Origin: Leptopterna dolabrata
Lineage: Eukaryota; Arthropoda; Insecta; Hemiptera; Miridae
Direction: 5' to 3'
Assembly: GCA_954871275.1 (NCBI GenBank)
Contig: OX940979.1
Coordinates: 53,439,144-53,503,143 of the forward strand
Length of the DNA: 64,000 nucleotides
Shown: positions 1 to 9,840 of the stretch, piece after piece
Layout of the letters: each line of letters begins with the position of its first letter
Numbering within the stretch: the stretch's first letter is position 1
Position numbers and translations under genes: made by a program
The notes under the pieces: generated by a model
What the model was told of the DNA's origin: nothing
What the model saw: only the letters and a program-made list of their open reading frames with translations
Databases searched by the model: none

Positions 1-2081
1 GGATGTACGAAGTGGTTCATAGATGATCCCCTCCCCATCCACAACCCTTTGCACCGAAGCCCATTCCCTCTGTAGGGACTTTGTGTATGCAGCGTGAGCT
101 GCCTGCGGACTTTTCTCTGCAAAACCGGCAAAATTCTTAACGTTCTTTGTCCATTCTGCCACCTTGGATGCAACATACCGCTTCAGATCTTCCGTGGGAC
201 CAAGGAAACCACCAAGGAACCTGTGTGATCGGACTACGTTTATATTCAGGCCCCCAAAAATTTCAGCGGCCCGCTCTTCCATGCCAGGTTTGACTACAAG
301 AAAGCTTTTTGCCGGCTCTGGAAAATAGCCCCAGCCCGGACCTTCAGCCTGAAGATTCCTCAGCCATTCGCTGATGTCCTCAAGCCTCCCGACACAGGCA
401 GAATCGTCAGCGTACCAGTTTTGATTCCAATTAGGCCCTTTCAAGGCGTGAATCAGGGGGAGTGTACCAACGGCCTACATGTACATTCCTAGGGGGTCTC
501 CTTGCGTCGTTCCTTCCCTGCTTTCTAGTACTGAGTCGCTGCCCCGGAATAGTACAAGAGGGTATCCCCGATACGTGTTAAATAAAAAACGTGAACATCG
601 GGGCCAGTATTTCCGTGCACTCCAGAGGGCAAGAGGGCGGCTTAGCGCATTGAACGCATTGGCGGCATCCATAAGTAAGGCTCCCTCACACTGGTCCTGC
701 TCAAATAGCTTTGCTACCCCGTAGATTGTAGATTGTAGATTGTACTTGGGATCGCTCAGGAGTGGGGGTTGGTTGCCCCAAAGCACGGAAGCCTATTGGC
801 TTATTTTGCTACCCCGTGCACACTGCCTTCTACCCCTCCCTTTGCTCCCGCACAGAGTTGGTCTGCCCCACAAGCCTCTCTCAGGTCTGGGCCAGTCCGT
901 GAGGCTATTGTCGTAGCACAGAGTCGTTGGAGGACTTCCCCGACCCCTATTGGCCGAACCCCTGGTCGCTTGTCCAGAGCAACTCCTCTACGAGCTAATA
1001 GGGCACGGATTTCTTCCCATTCAACTATTTGGTTTGCCAACGACTGGGTGAGCGTAGCCACTGCTTTGCGGAGTCGTTCGCTATGATTGCCATATCGGAG
1101 CAGCATTGATCGCCAATTCTCAGCATCGGTCCCACTTGGCCCTGCACTCCCTCGAAGACCATGGGCCGATGTTTTGATATGATCCGCGGTCACGGCTACT
1201 GCGATGAGGGTTGGAAGCTGGTCCTCTAACTCGAACTTGTCCAGGGAAGGGATCATCTGGGGCGGGTGCTTAGACTTTAAAATGTCTACCACTGTTGTAC
1301 CCGATGCAGCAACCGGGGAATCTGGGTCCAGTGGGCCTCCATTCCCCCGCTCAGTAGCAAACCTTGTAGCATCCTGAAGCCTTCCCTTTCCCACGAGCCG
1401 TGTAAATGTTCGAGCTGCTTGTTCAACATTGGCGTCTTCCGTCTGTGGCTTTCTCTTCAGCTGGTGATCACATCTAACTGCTTCCTGTATCAATTCTGCG
1501 AATTTATCTTCGGTCCACATATCCATCCTGACGTCCAATAATGATTTGATGTCTTTGACTGAGGTTACCCCTTTCTCTCTCTGGAGGACAGTGGCGCACA
1601 AAACAAAAATTCGCTCCGACAGATGCGGACCTGCGGCTACTCCCATTATTTCCGTTGCCAAAATTGAGACGAACCTCCTTCCTGTTGGGCCATCTGGTAT
1701 GTCATACTGCTTTCCTTGTAGGCGCATGGCTTGTCTCCAACGTGCATCCCAAATTGTCGCGGTCCCTTCCGATGAGTTCACCAGCCTTGCCCCAAAACCC
1801 CCCTCGAACCTCTCCTGGAGCAGCTCGAAGGTCTGTCCATCATTCGGTGGAGGGTGAGGCGTTTGTGCAAGGTCATTACTTGCACTTTCATCTTCCGGTG
1901 TGCTAACTTGCCCTTGGGATACCGGACTGGGTGGGATTATGTCGAGGGAGCTGTGTGAATCCTGCGATCCTCGGTATATCGCACAAGGTCCTCTGGAAAG
2001 ATGTGTGTTTAGCCTTCTGAATATCCTTCCACAACCCGCGCATTGATTCCCCTGATTACTCGTATCTACGCTTGTATCCAT
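1..2081 (-). pseudogene. Non-LTR-type reverse transcriptase, broken, runs off window start
   Basis: Remnant of a retroelement polymerase that would copy element RNA into DNA. The first frame (2081 to 801, 426 aa) begins with a CX2CX9HX5C zinc finger (C14, C17, H27, C33) and contains a GPSGTDAENWR block and a PGVRPIGVGEVLQRL block typical of the RT fingers. After a frameshift the second frame (786 to 478) holds motif A (DAANAFN, about 650-669) and motif B (TTQGDPLGM). A TAG at 475-477 then interrupts, after which the same frame stays open to base 1 and shows motif C, YADD, at 403-414, followed by a thumb-like region. The frameshift comes from a 95-bp net insertion (see 710-817). The C-terminus lies outside the window. 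The start is chosen at the methionine before the zinc finger. Motifs are seen directly; the clade is not certain. Not functional as it stands. Confidence 0.85.
710..817 (-). mobile_element. Small insertion with 13-bp target duplication inside the RT
   Basis: The 13-mer TTTGCTACCCCGT occurs at 710-722 and again at 805-817, flanking 82 bp of foreign sequence. Removing one copy plus the 82 bp joins the RT frame: GVAK ends the first frame and GVAK recurs where the second frame resumes the family pattern. On the minus strand the insert ends in three copies of a 7-mer (CAATCTA), like the short tandem tail of a 5'-truncated non-LTR element. Length 95 bp (2 modulo 3) explains the frameshift. The donor family is unknown. 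A tandem duplication with filler is the alternative. Confidence 0.7.
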
Positions 2082-2694
2082 AAGATTGCAGGTTACTGAG
2101 TTACATGTTGAAGCAACAACATTAAAATCTCACTTTGAAAAATTCCGAACTTTGCCTGAAACGAGAGGTGACTTTCCGGCCTTCGCGGGGTGTGGCACTC
2201 AAAGCTGAAGGTACTAGGTGGCGGCTGACTGTTTCGTTTTGGTACGTGCCAAAATTCACTGGTCCGAACGAACTGTTTGTAACAAAATTCCAACAAAATC
2301 AACGGAGCAATCACCAAATCACCAACCGCATCAGTGTTTAATTGGAATTCTGTGTACAAAGTTGGAATTCGGCCTGAGCATAGATGCAGTATTATGCATA
2401 CACGTACAGCGATGACATCTAATATTCAGTTGCCGAAATTCAGAACGGAACGCGCTAAGAGAAGTGCTTATTATAGAGCCTTATGGTTTTTTTTATGCTT
2501 GTAGAGTCGACCCCAGCTTTTATGGTGTTTTTGGCCATTTTAAAGAAACAATTTTGAGAAGGATCAAACATTTTGATTTATAGAGACCCTTCGTTTGATG
2601 TGATTTTGTTTATTCTTGGTTGGTTCTTTCATTAGCTAACTTATTGTACTATTGTATTAATCTAGTAATTTATAAGCAGTAGTTTTTGTGATCA
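2082..2694. other. No gene seen; flank of the RT element
   Basis: The stretch upstream of the RT start may hold its 5' untranslated part, but nothing marks a boundary. Short open frames here have no recognisable motif. Confidence 0.4.
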
Positions 2695-2838
2695 GCTCCA
2701 CCAGCCCCCACAAGTTCATATGAACTTATTTGGTTGGTGGGCAGAAGGAATTTTCTTTATCATCATTGGCTTGTAAATATGTATTCTTTCTTCTGTCAAT
2801 AAACAACAATTAACAATAATCAATAACAATAAATATCC
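2695..2838 (+). repeat. Possible LINE 3' tail
   Basis: A 3'UTR-like segment ends in an A-rich run of CAATAAACAACAATTAACAATAA type, resembling the low-complexity tails of 5'-truncated non-LTR elements. No coding part is attached, so this is a weak call. Confidence 0.25.
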
Positions 2839-2839
2839 A

Positions 2840-2926
2840 AACTTAAGGATTTTCACATTAGGTGGGCGTTGAAAAATATTCAACTCCTAAAGGGGGCGGC
2901 AGGTTTTAAAAGGTTGAGAACCACTG
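2840..2926. mobile_element. hAT-like terminal fragment
   Basis: The segment AAAGGTTGAGAACCACTG (2909-2926), preceded by GGGGGCGGCAGGTTTTAA, reads as the inverse of the common hAT terminus CAGTGGTTCTCAACCTTT. No matching left end or 8-bp target duplication was found, so this is a solitary or decayed end. Confidence 0.45.
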
Positions 2927-3490
2927 TTCTAGATGATGGGTGCCTTATTGTTTTCGATTTTTAGTGTAGGATAACCAATAAACACCCTCAAATTCGTGAT
3001 TAAGGAATAATAATGAGGAAATGAGAACAGTTGAAGGGAAGGTAGGGGAAATTTAAACAACGTGAAAATATTGACCGTAAAGTTGTAGAGTACCTACCTG
3101 TAGAGCAGGTACCTATTTTACTAAGAAAATTCGCGCATATATATATGACCATGCTGCATTTTCATATGCTATGATATTAACATGATATTCACATTTCAAA
3201 TGAATCAAACTTAGCTACTGAAGAACTCATCAGAGGATGAGCTAACACCAGAATAATATCCGTTTTACTTGGTATTTTTCCAAGCCACGCGAAACAGGAT
3301 CAGGTAGCGCGAATGACGTATAATTTCTAACGACCCTCCTCGACGATAAGGAACTGTCTTTTCCCTAATTGATTCAGATACGTTACAATATTGTACCTCT
3401 TACCAGTCAGAGGTTGCGGATGTCTGATTGTTGCCGATGAACGCTTGTTGTGATTCAGTTTTCAACAATAATGGGCAGTTGTCATGTTTG
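2927..3490. other. No gene seen
   Basis: AT-rich unique sequence with no ORF of note, no RNA gene and no terminal repeats that I can support. Confidence 0.4.
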
Positions 3491-3512
3491 CATTTTGGTT
3501 TATTGTTTTCAA

Positions 3513-3932
3513 CTAGCTGTGTTGCCCGTCGCTGACGGGTAGAACTCGGGGTGGGTCGGGTGGTGGGGCTTAGATCCATTCAGCCGTTTTTGCGTGATGG
3601 ATCATAAACCCCCACCCCTATCCATAGGATCGGGAAGTAAACCTCCTTATGTCCTTCCCTGGTCATAGAAACATTTAAATACGCGAGATGTGTTCGATCC
3701 ATTGAGCTGTTTTCGAGAATTTAATTTTTTTATGTTTCGGCTTCCCTATAAACCCCCACCCCTATCCATCTGATCCGGAAGTAAACCTCCTTATGTCCTT
3801 CCCTGGTCATAGAAACATTCAAATACGCGAGATGGGTTCGATCCATTGAGCCGTTTTGGCGTGATTGAAAGACAAACAGACAAACAGACAGACAGACACC
3901 ATGAAAATCCTCTGTAACTTTAGTTATATAGA
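3513..3932 (-). mobile_element. Small non-autonomous Helitron
   Basis: On the minus strand the element starts TCTATATAACTAAAG and ends CAACACAGCTAG, giving the 5'-TC and 3'-CTRR signature. A 6-bp hairpin (CCCGTC-AGC-GACGGG) sits just before the CTAG end. It has inserted exactly between A and T of the host word CATT-A/T-TGAAAA. The uninterrupted family A sequence at about 60745-60775 is the empty site. The 5' region has a TCTG/TTTG microsatellite and the body has a duplicated block of about 110 bp (3600-3715 and 3750-3862). No coding capacity. It resembles the Helentron-associated elements of insects. Confidence 0.85.
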
Positions 3933-4930
3933 TAATGAACCATTGGAACCGAGCATGACAAAAAAAATCTAAACCCCCTCAAAATTTGATGGTTTACGTT
4001 TCAAGGTATGTAGAATCCGAAAATGCAATAAAAATATTTCTCTGTCCGCCGTACGGGCCACTTTTCTTAGTTACCATGAATCAAAATTGATGAAATTCAG
4101 GTTATAGGTTCCGTTCGGGGTCTAGTTGGTCCTCGAAGCTCGGCGTTACTGTCAGTCATCTCTAAGGGGTTCAAAATAGGGGTTGAAATTTTCAGAACGC
4201 CTATACCTTTTTTTTTAAGTGAATTTTTTTACGGTTTTGAATAGTTCTTGAACTTACGAGTTTTTTAAGACCACCTGGAGCATCGTACGTCCAGCCATTC
4301 GTTCACAGTAAGTACCCGAAGTTTGCACCGACAGGCATTTTCGACACCAGGGTGAATGAAATTGTATACATTTAGCCCAAATCTCGTCACCAGGGGCGCG
4401 CTTACAATCGCGAATTGGCCCAAGATAAAATAATTGCTAGGGGCCACCTGATTATATTGGCGGAGTATGAAGTCGAGTTGGTTGTTGTGATATTATTTCA
4501 TTTGAAAAATGATGGCTCTTTTGGAGTTTGTTGATAGGTAGTGAAACTTGAACAAACGTTGAAGTATTATTGATGGGTAAATTATTATTACACAATGGTA
4601 AATCATTACTCAACGGTAAATTATTACACAACGGTAAATTATACCATCTACGTAGAAGGGGCTGGAGTTTGTTGGTAGGTACGTTTGCAGCTTTTTTCAC
4701 TCCTCATCAGCAATTTCTCTTCAGAACTTCATTATGTGCGTATATTTTTGTTAGTACTGTTTGTCATCGGCAGAATAATTATTTTAGCAACATTTAACTC
4801 GTGAATAAGGTAGGTACCTAGTAACGAGTACGGGGTTAGGTGCTAACCTACGGAGGGTGTGCGATCTATATCATATGTATAGAATAGTACATTATAAAGG
4901 GTTATCTATACGGAGAGATGTAATCTGTAA

Positions 4931-5052
4931 CAATGGTAAATTATTACACAACGGTAAATTATTACACAACGGCAAATTATTACACAACGGCAAATTATTA
5001 CACAACGGTAAATTATTACACAACGGTAAATTATTACATAACGGTAAACAAT
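4931..5052 (+). repeat. 18-bp minisatellite in family A
   Basis: About 6.5 tandem copies of CAACGGTAAATTATTACA with one T/C and one A/C variant. Fewer copies occur at 4575-4645 and 61425-61490. The unit equals the sub-terminal part of family A, so the array looks like amplified element end. The LLHNGK peptide it spells is incidental. Confidence 0.9.
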
Positions 5053-5616
5053 TGAAGACCTCCCCCCCTCCCCACGGACAATATTGGATACAATATCCGT
5101 GATTATATTCCTTGATTATAATCGAATTGTCTAAATTGGCGTGGTGCGCATTGGCATGGTCCGCAATAGTTCAATCAATCGTTTTCTTTTGTTTTTTTTT
5201 TCAATAAATTCATTATGACTGCCCTAGGCCTTTCCAATCACATGGGATTTCGCGGAGTGGCGCCGGCTTTTGTTTCTGTCCCAACCTCATCCGCCATTTC
5301 CAGGGTATTTTCACTCCACATCAACACTTCAACAGTTTCCCTTCATCACTTCATTATTTGCGTTTATTTTTGCCATTTTAGTTACTGATTGTCATCGACA
5401 GAATTATTTTAGCAACATTTAACTCGTGATTTGGTAGGTACCTATTAACGAGTACGGGGTTAGGTACTAACCTACGGAGGGTCTGCGATCTACATGATAT
5501 GTATAGAATAGTACATATATTATATAAAGGGTTATCTATACGGAGAGCTGTGATCTGTAACAGAAGGGTATTCTGTACAAAATAATAAACCGTTGTGCAG
5601 GGATTTGCAGCGTTTT

Positions 5617-6065
5617 CTCAATATTTTATGTTATATGAGATGAACGACCATAGGACTGAGTCGGTAAACTATGCCTCCTTCATATTTTGAGAGACTTTCA
5701 AACCTCTTTCAAAAAAGAGGTGGGGAAAGGGGCCCTGCTGTAGCCTGTGACATTGTACGGATTTTGGTTCTGATTGGCTGGCCGGCGGCAGCAGACGGGA
5801 GATGGCCAAACGACGCGTTATAGCCGTGTGACGTAAGCAAGCGGCTTCTTTAAATCGTCGTTGTCTTTTACGCATTTTTCTTCATCCATAAAGCAACGTT
5901 TCCTTCAACTTTTCAACTTTTAAAATGCATAGAGGAAGATGATTATAAAATCAGTACCAAAGGCGGTGCTTGTGGATACATGATGATTGCCCATTCGAGA
6001 CAGCTATTTAACATCTTCAACTAGTCGATTTCACAAAAGATTACAAAGAATTTTGATTTTACGTT
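5617..6065. other. Spacer between two inverted A copies
   Basis: About 450 bp of sequence without family A similarity, including a GC-richer part (5750-5850). No gene is supported. It is the loop of the large inverted repeat. Confidence 0.5.
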
Positions 6066-7580
6066 AAAAACGCTGCAAATCCCTGCACAACGGTTTATTA
6101 TTTTGTACAGAATACCCTTCTGTTACAGATCACAGCTCTCGGCATAGATACCCCGTCTATATAATATAATATGTACCTACTACTCTATACATATTATGTA
6201 GATCGCAGATCCTCCGTAGGTTAGTACCTAACCCCGTACTCGTTACTAGGTACCTACATAAATCACGAGTTAAATGTTGCTAAAATAATTCTGTCGATGT
6301 CAAACAGTACCTAAAATGGCAAAAACAAACGCAAATAATGAAGTTCTGAAGGGGGACTGTTGATGTGGAGTGAAAAAGTTGCAAAAAGGACCTATCAACA
6401 AACTCCAGAACAGCCATCATTTTTCAAATGAAATAATATCACGGAACAACCAACTCGACTTCATACTCCTTGATTATAATCAGGTGACTAGAGATGATTT
6501 TATCACGGGCCAATTCCCGAATGTTAGCGCGTCCCTAGTGATGACACGAGTTAAGTGTTGCTAAAATAATTCTGTCGATGAGAAACAGTAACTAAAATGG
6601 CAAAAAGAAACGCAAATAATGAAGTTCTGAAGGAAAATTGTTGATGTGGAGTGAAATATATGCCCCTTCTGCGTAGATCACTGTTTTCTGTGGTCATTAC
6701 CTACCCTCATGGTCAAGTATAATGAACCGTTGTGTAATAACTTGCCCATCAATAATATTTCAATGGTTGCTCAAGTTGCAAAAGTACCGATCCACAAAAT
6801 CCAGCCCCTTCTAAGTAGATGAACCGTTGTGTAATAATTTATCGTTGTGTAATAATTTACCGTTGTGTAATAATTTACCGTTGTGTAATAATTTGCCGTT
6901 GTGTAATAATTTACCATTGTGTAATAATTTACCCATCAATAATACTTCAAAGTTTGTTCAAGTTTCACAAGTACCTACCAACAAAATCCAATAGTCCATC
7001 ACTTATCAAATGAAATAATACCTATCGCACAACAACCAACTCGACTTCATACAGCCATCCTTGATTATAATCAGGTGCTCCCTAGTGATGATATCCCGGC
7101 CGGATTTATACCGTTTGATTCACGATCGTGTTGACGAAGCTTCTTGGTGCACACGAACGGCTGGACGTACAATGCTCCGGGTGGTCTCAAAAAATTGTTT
7201 AGCTCAAGACAAATTTAATAACGTAAAAAAACTATACCCTTCTATAGAAAGTTTTCGAGATACGGCGTTCTCAAAATTTCAAACCCTATTTTAAACCCCT
7301 TAGAGATGACTGACAGTAACTCCGAGCTTCGAGGACCAACTAGACCCCGAACGGAACCTATAACCCGAATTTCATCAATTTTGTTTCATGGTAACTAAGA
7401 AAAGTGGCCAGTACGGCGTACGGCGTGCGGCGTACGGCGGACCGACAGAATTATTTTTATTGCATTTTCGGATTCTACATACCTTGAAACGTAAACCTTC
7501 AAATTTTGAGGGGGGTAGAATTTTTATTTTTTTTGGTGCTCGATTCAAATGGTTAGTTATTGAAAATAATAAACCAAAAT
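6066..7580 (-). repeat. Family A repeat, copy 2 (inverted)
   Basis: Reverse-oriented partner of the copy at 3491-5616. It opens at AAAAACGCTGCAAATCC and closes at AAAATAATAAACCAAAATG. Within it the order of blocks mirrors copy 1: the TACCTAACCCCGTACTCG region, the AACAACCAACTCGACTTCAT region, a block near 7090-7200, and the GGACCAACTAGACCCCGAAC block. It contains an internal partial duplication near 6360-6670. A variable GTACGGC run lies at 7415-7440. Confidence 0.75.
6822..6932 (-). repeat. 18-bp minisatellite, inverted copy
   Basis: About six copies of ACCGTTGTGTAATAATTT, the reverse complement of the array at 4931-5052, at the corresponding place in the inverted A copy. Confidence 0.9.
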
Positions 7581-7616
7581 GTACTTACTCAAACCGACCA
7601 TTTCAATTTAAAACTG

Positions 7617-7726
7617 AACATTTGTTTTCTCATACCGAACGCCGGGAAGCAGTTGTACTTTCCCCAGGTATTCTAGGGAAAGTACAACAACTGCTTCCCG
7701 GCATTCGGTATGAGGAAACAAATGTT
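7617..7726. repeat. Near-perfect 110-nt hairpin
   Basis: Left arm 7617-7665 and right arm 7676-7726 pair over about 48 bp, with two mismatches and one 3-nt bulge. The loop is about 10 nt (around AGGTATTCTA). It lies 37 bp beyond the end of family A copy 2. It could be a tiny foldback element or, if transcribed, a source of hairpin small RNA. The structure is seen directly; the role is inference. Confidence 0.85.
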
Positions 7727-8384
7727 AAGTAAATTAATGAGGCATGATTGTAAGTTTCAGTTCCTACTTGATTTAGTGGAAGATGCTTTATTCGATCATA
7801 AAAATTCTGAATTAGACATAAAACCTCCAGCAGGTTGTAGCCATATAATCCATTAATCCTACTTCACGCCAATACTCCTCTCTACGCCCTTCCGAGCAGC
7901 AGAAAATAGAAGCTATCGTTTTTACGGTTATAGCGGGCGCCTCGAGAGAAGAGACTGGCATCCCGTTTTTAAAATAATAATCATAGCCTCAATGAAATTC
8001 CGCCCTAATAGCTGGACGGGGAGGGTTATTTCCGAACTGGCCTCCAGGCTAAGGCCAAACGCGCGCCTGGCGCTTGAGATTCTGAAGGGGATGGTTCATC
8101 AAACCCAAAGTAACAATAGACACCGAGCCTTTTCCTATTAGTCTCCACTAATTTTCTTCTTCTAGGCCTGCTAACAAATTTATCGATGCTGTTTTTGACT
8201 TTTCTTTAGGCTGGAGGCGTATTTGTTGTAGAACTCATAGTCTTGGTTTGTTTTGGTGAATGACTTTAGTTCTACACTTTGATTTTGAACATTTCTACTA
8301 TAGGTTAGCTCTGAACATCAAAAATGAGACGCTCTTTAAGTTTATACCGTAATAACTATACTAATATTATTATTACAAATAGTC
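7727..8384. other. No gene seen
   Basis: Unique-looking sequence with a GC-richer patch at 8020-8080. No motif or repeat match within the window. Confidence 0.4.
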
Positions 8385-8389
8385 ACTGT

Positions 8390-8807
8390 TGTGATGAATT
8401 TAAATTTGGCGTGTGCTTCATCACGAGTGGCGTTTGGATATGCCCATGGGGGTTATGAGCGAATCACCACCTCAACACCTGGGATCTTTTTGGATTGGTT
8501 GGCTGGGGGTTATGAGCGAATCACCACCTCAACACAGCATCTTTTAGGAGAGGAGAGAGGGATGAGGTAAGGAGGAGAGAGAGTAGTCAGCGACTAGAGG
8601 AGAATATAGAATGGACAAAAAGAGGCAGGCGCCGGGGTTTTATAGACCCCAGTGGCTGTCTCCCTCCATCCCCTAGTTTGTAGGGGATGGTGGGGAACCA
8701 GGCTGGGCCTCTGTCTCCTGCGTCTTTCGTCCCCACTTCTGCGTGTTTATTTGCGAGATCTAAAGTTGGCGAATACAATGGTTGTGGTTCTGGGAGGAAT
8801 CACGACA
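8390..8807 (+). mobile_element. Solo LTR, copy 1
   Basis: 418-bp LTR starting TGTGATGAATT and ending ATCACGACA, flanked on both sides by the 5-bp target duplication ACTGT (8385-8389 and 8808-8812). It shares its core with 9283-9835: GGTTATGAGCGAATCACC subunits, an AGTCAGCGACTAGAGGAGA block, a TATA-like TTTATA at 8638-8643, and GGTTGTGGTTCTGGGAGGA near the end. The lack of internal sequence indicates LTR-LTR recombination of a retrotransposon. Five-base duplications fit BEL/Pao, Gypsy or Copia; no further assignment is possible. ORFs here are incidental. Confidence 0.8.
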
Positions 8808-8812
8808 ACTGT

Positions 8813-9277
8813 GATTTGTAATAATGAGCATAATAAGGAACATAATTATAATGAGCTATGTCAAGAACCTGCGAGTTCTGGAGAAGGAGGCCTGGACGGT
8901 TCGCCGACCTTAGGCCCAAAACCAAGCTAGGATTTTATGTATATTTAACAATAGCTTTAACGCAAAACTGCAAATGACTAAATAAAAATATGAATCTGAA
9001 AAAGGTATGTTATCAAGTAGATGATAGTATATTTGGAATGGCCTCAGGCCTGAAGCCCGTGAGTTGCACAAGATAGTAAGTAGGTATTAACTAGTTGACT
9101 GTACCTAGTGACAGGAGAAGCAAGACACCCATGTACACTACCTCACGTTCGTTACACTGGATTTATGATATTTGTACTTTAAATATTTATTATTATAGGG
9201 TGTTGCACTGACATCCCCCTCCCACTTACCACCTATAACAGGACATAACACACACAAAAAACTTTTAAATTGTAATC
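8813..9277. other. Sequence between two solo LTRs
   Basis: Only about 465 bp, without gag/pol coding, primer-binding site or polypurine tract in the expected place. Together with the separate target duplications this argues against one element with two LTRs. Confidence 0.5.
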
Positions 9278-9282
9278 CCCCC

Positions 9283-9835
9283 TGTGATGAATGTGTTTTA
9301 GCGTACATCCACCACGAGCGGTGCGAGGGGGGATGTGCCCGGAATTTGGTTATGAGCGAATCACCACCATGCCCGGGATCTTTTAGATGTGTCCGTTGGT
9401 TATGGGCGTACCACCACCATTCACGGATTCTTTTAGGTTCGTTGCCTGGTCGTCCAGGATCTTTTTGGATGTGTGCTCGGTTTGGTTATGGGTGGATCAC
9501 CACCATGCCCGAGATCTTTTGGGAAGTGTGTCCGTTGGTTATGGGCGTACCACCACCATTCACGGATTCTTTTGGGTTAGGAGAGAGAGACGAGGTAAGG
9601 AGGAGAGAGAGTAGTCAGCGACTAGAGGAGAGCGTAGAATGAGGAAAAAGATGCAGGAGTCGAGTATTTATATGCTTGGGAGCTGTCTCCCTCCATCCTC
9701 TATCTAGTGGAGGATGGTGGGGACCTCCAGGCTGGCCCTCGGCTCTCTTGCGTCTTCTGTCCCCACTTCTAAGTTTATTTGGCGAGATCTTATTTCTATA
9801 TACAAAAGTTGTGGTTCTGGGAGGATACCACGACA
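9283..9835 (+). mobile_element. Solo LTR, copy 2 (expanded)
   Basis: 553-bp LTR starting TGTGATGAATG and ending ACCACGACA, flanked by CCCCC on both sides (9278-9282 and 9836-9840). It is longer than copy 1 because GGTTATGGGCGTACCACCACC-type subunits at 9350-9570 are repeated four to five times, against two in copy 1. The TATA-like box is at 9665-9673. Same orientation as copy 1. Confidence 0.8.
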
Positions 9836-9840
9836 CCCCC

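Larger units (their letters stand above)
3491..5616 (+). repeat. Family A repeat, copy 1 (split by a Helitron)
   Basis: Long non-coding interspersed element. The left end reads TTTTGGTTTATTGTTTTCA, then (after the Helitron) AATGAACCATTGGAACCGAG. The body holds a block around 4090-4200 with the GTCTAGTTGGTCCTCGAAGC word, a conserved region around 4265-4450, 18-bp minisatellite tracts and GTAGGTACC-rich sequence. The right end is AATAATAAACCGTTGTGCAG followed by ATTTGCAGCGTTTT. Both ends carry GGTTTATTATT in inverted orientation, so it resembles a TIR element. About 1.7 kb without the Helitron. Other long copies are at 6066-7580 (minus) and 60739-61846 (plus). No protein is encoded; mover unknown. 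Confidence 0.75.

Noticed and set aside
4570..5102. Frames with LLHNGK repeats
   Set aside because: They only translate the 18-bp minisatellite; the unit is divisible by three.
8390..9835. One full retrotransposon with two LTRs
   Set aside because: Each LTR has a different 5-bp duplication and the interval lacks coding, primer-binding site and polypurine tract.
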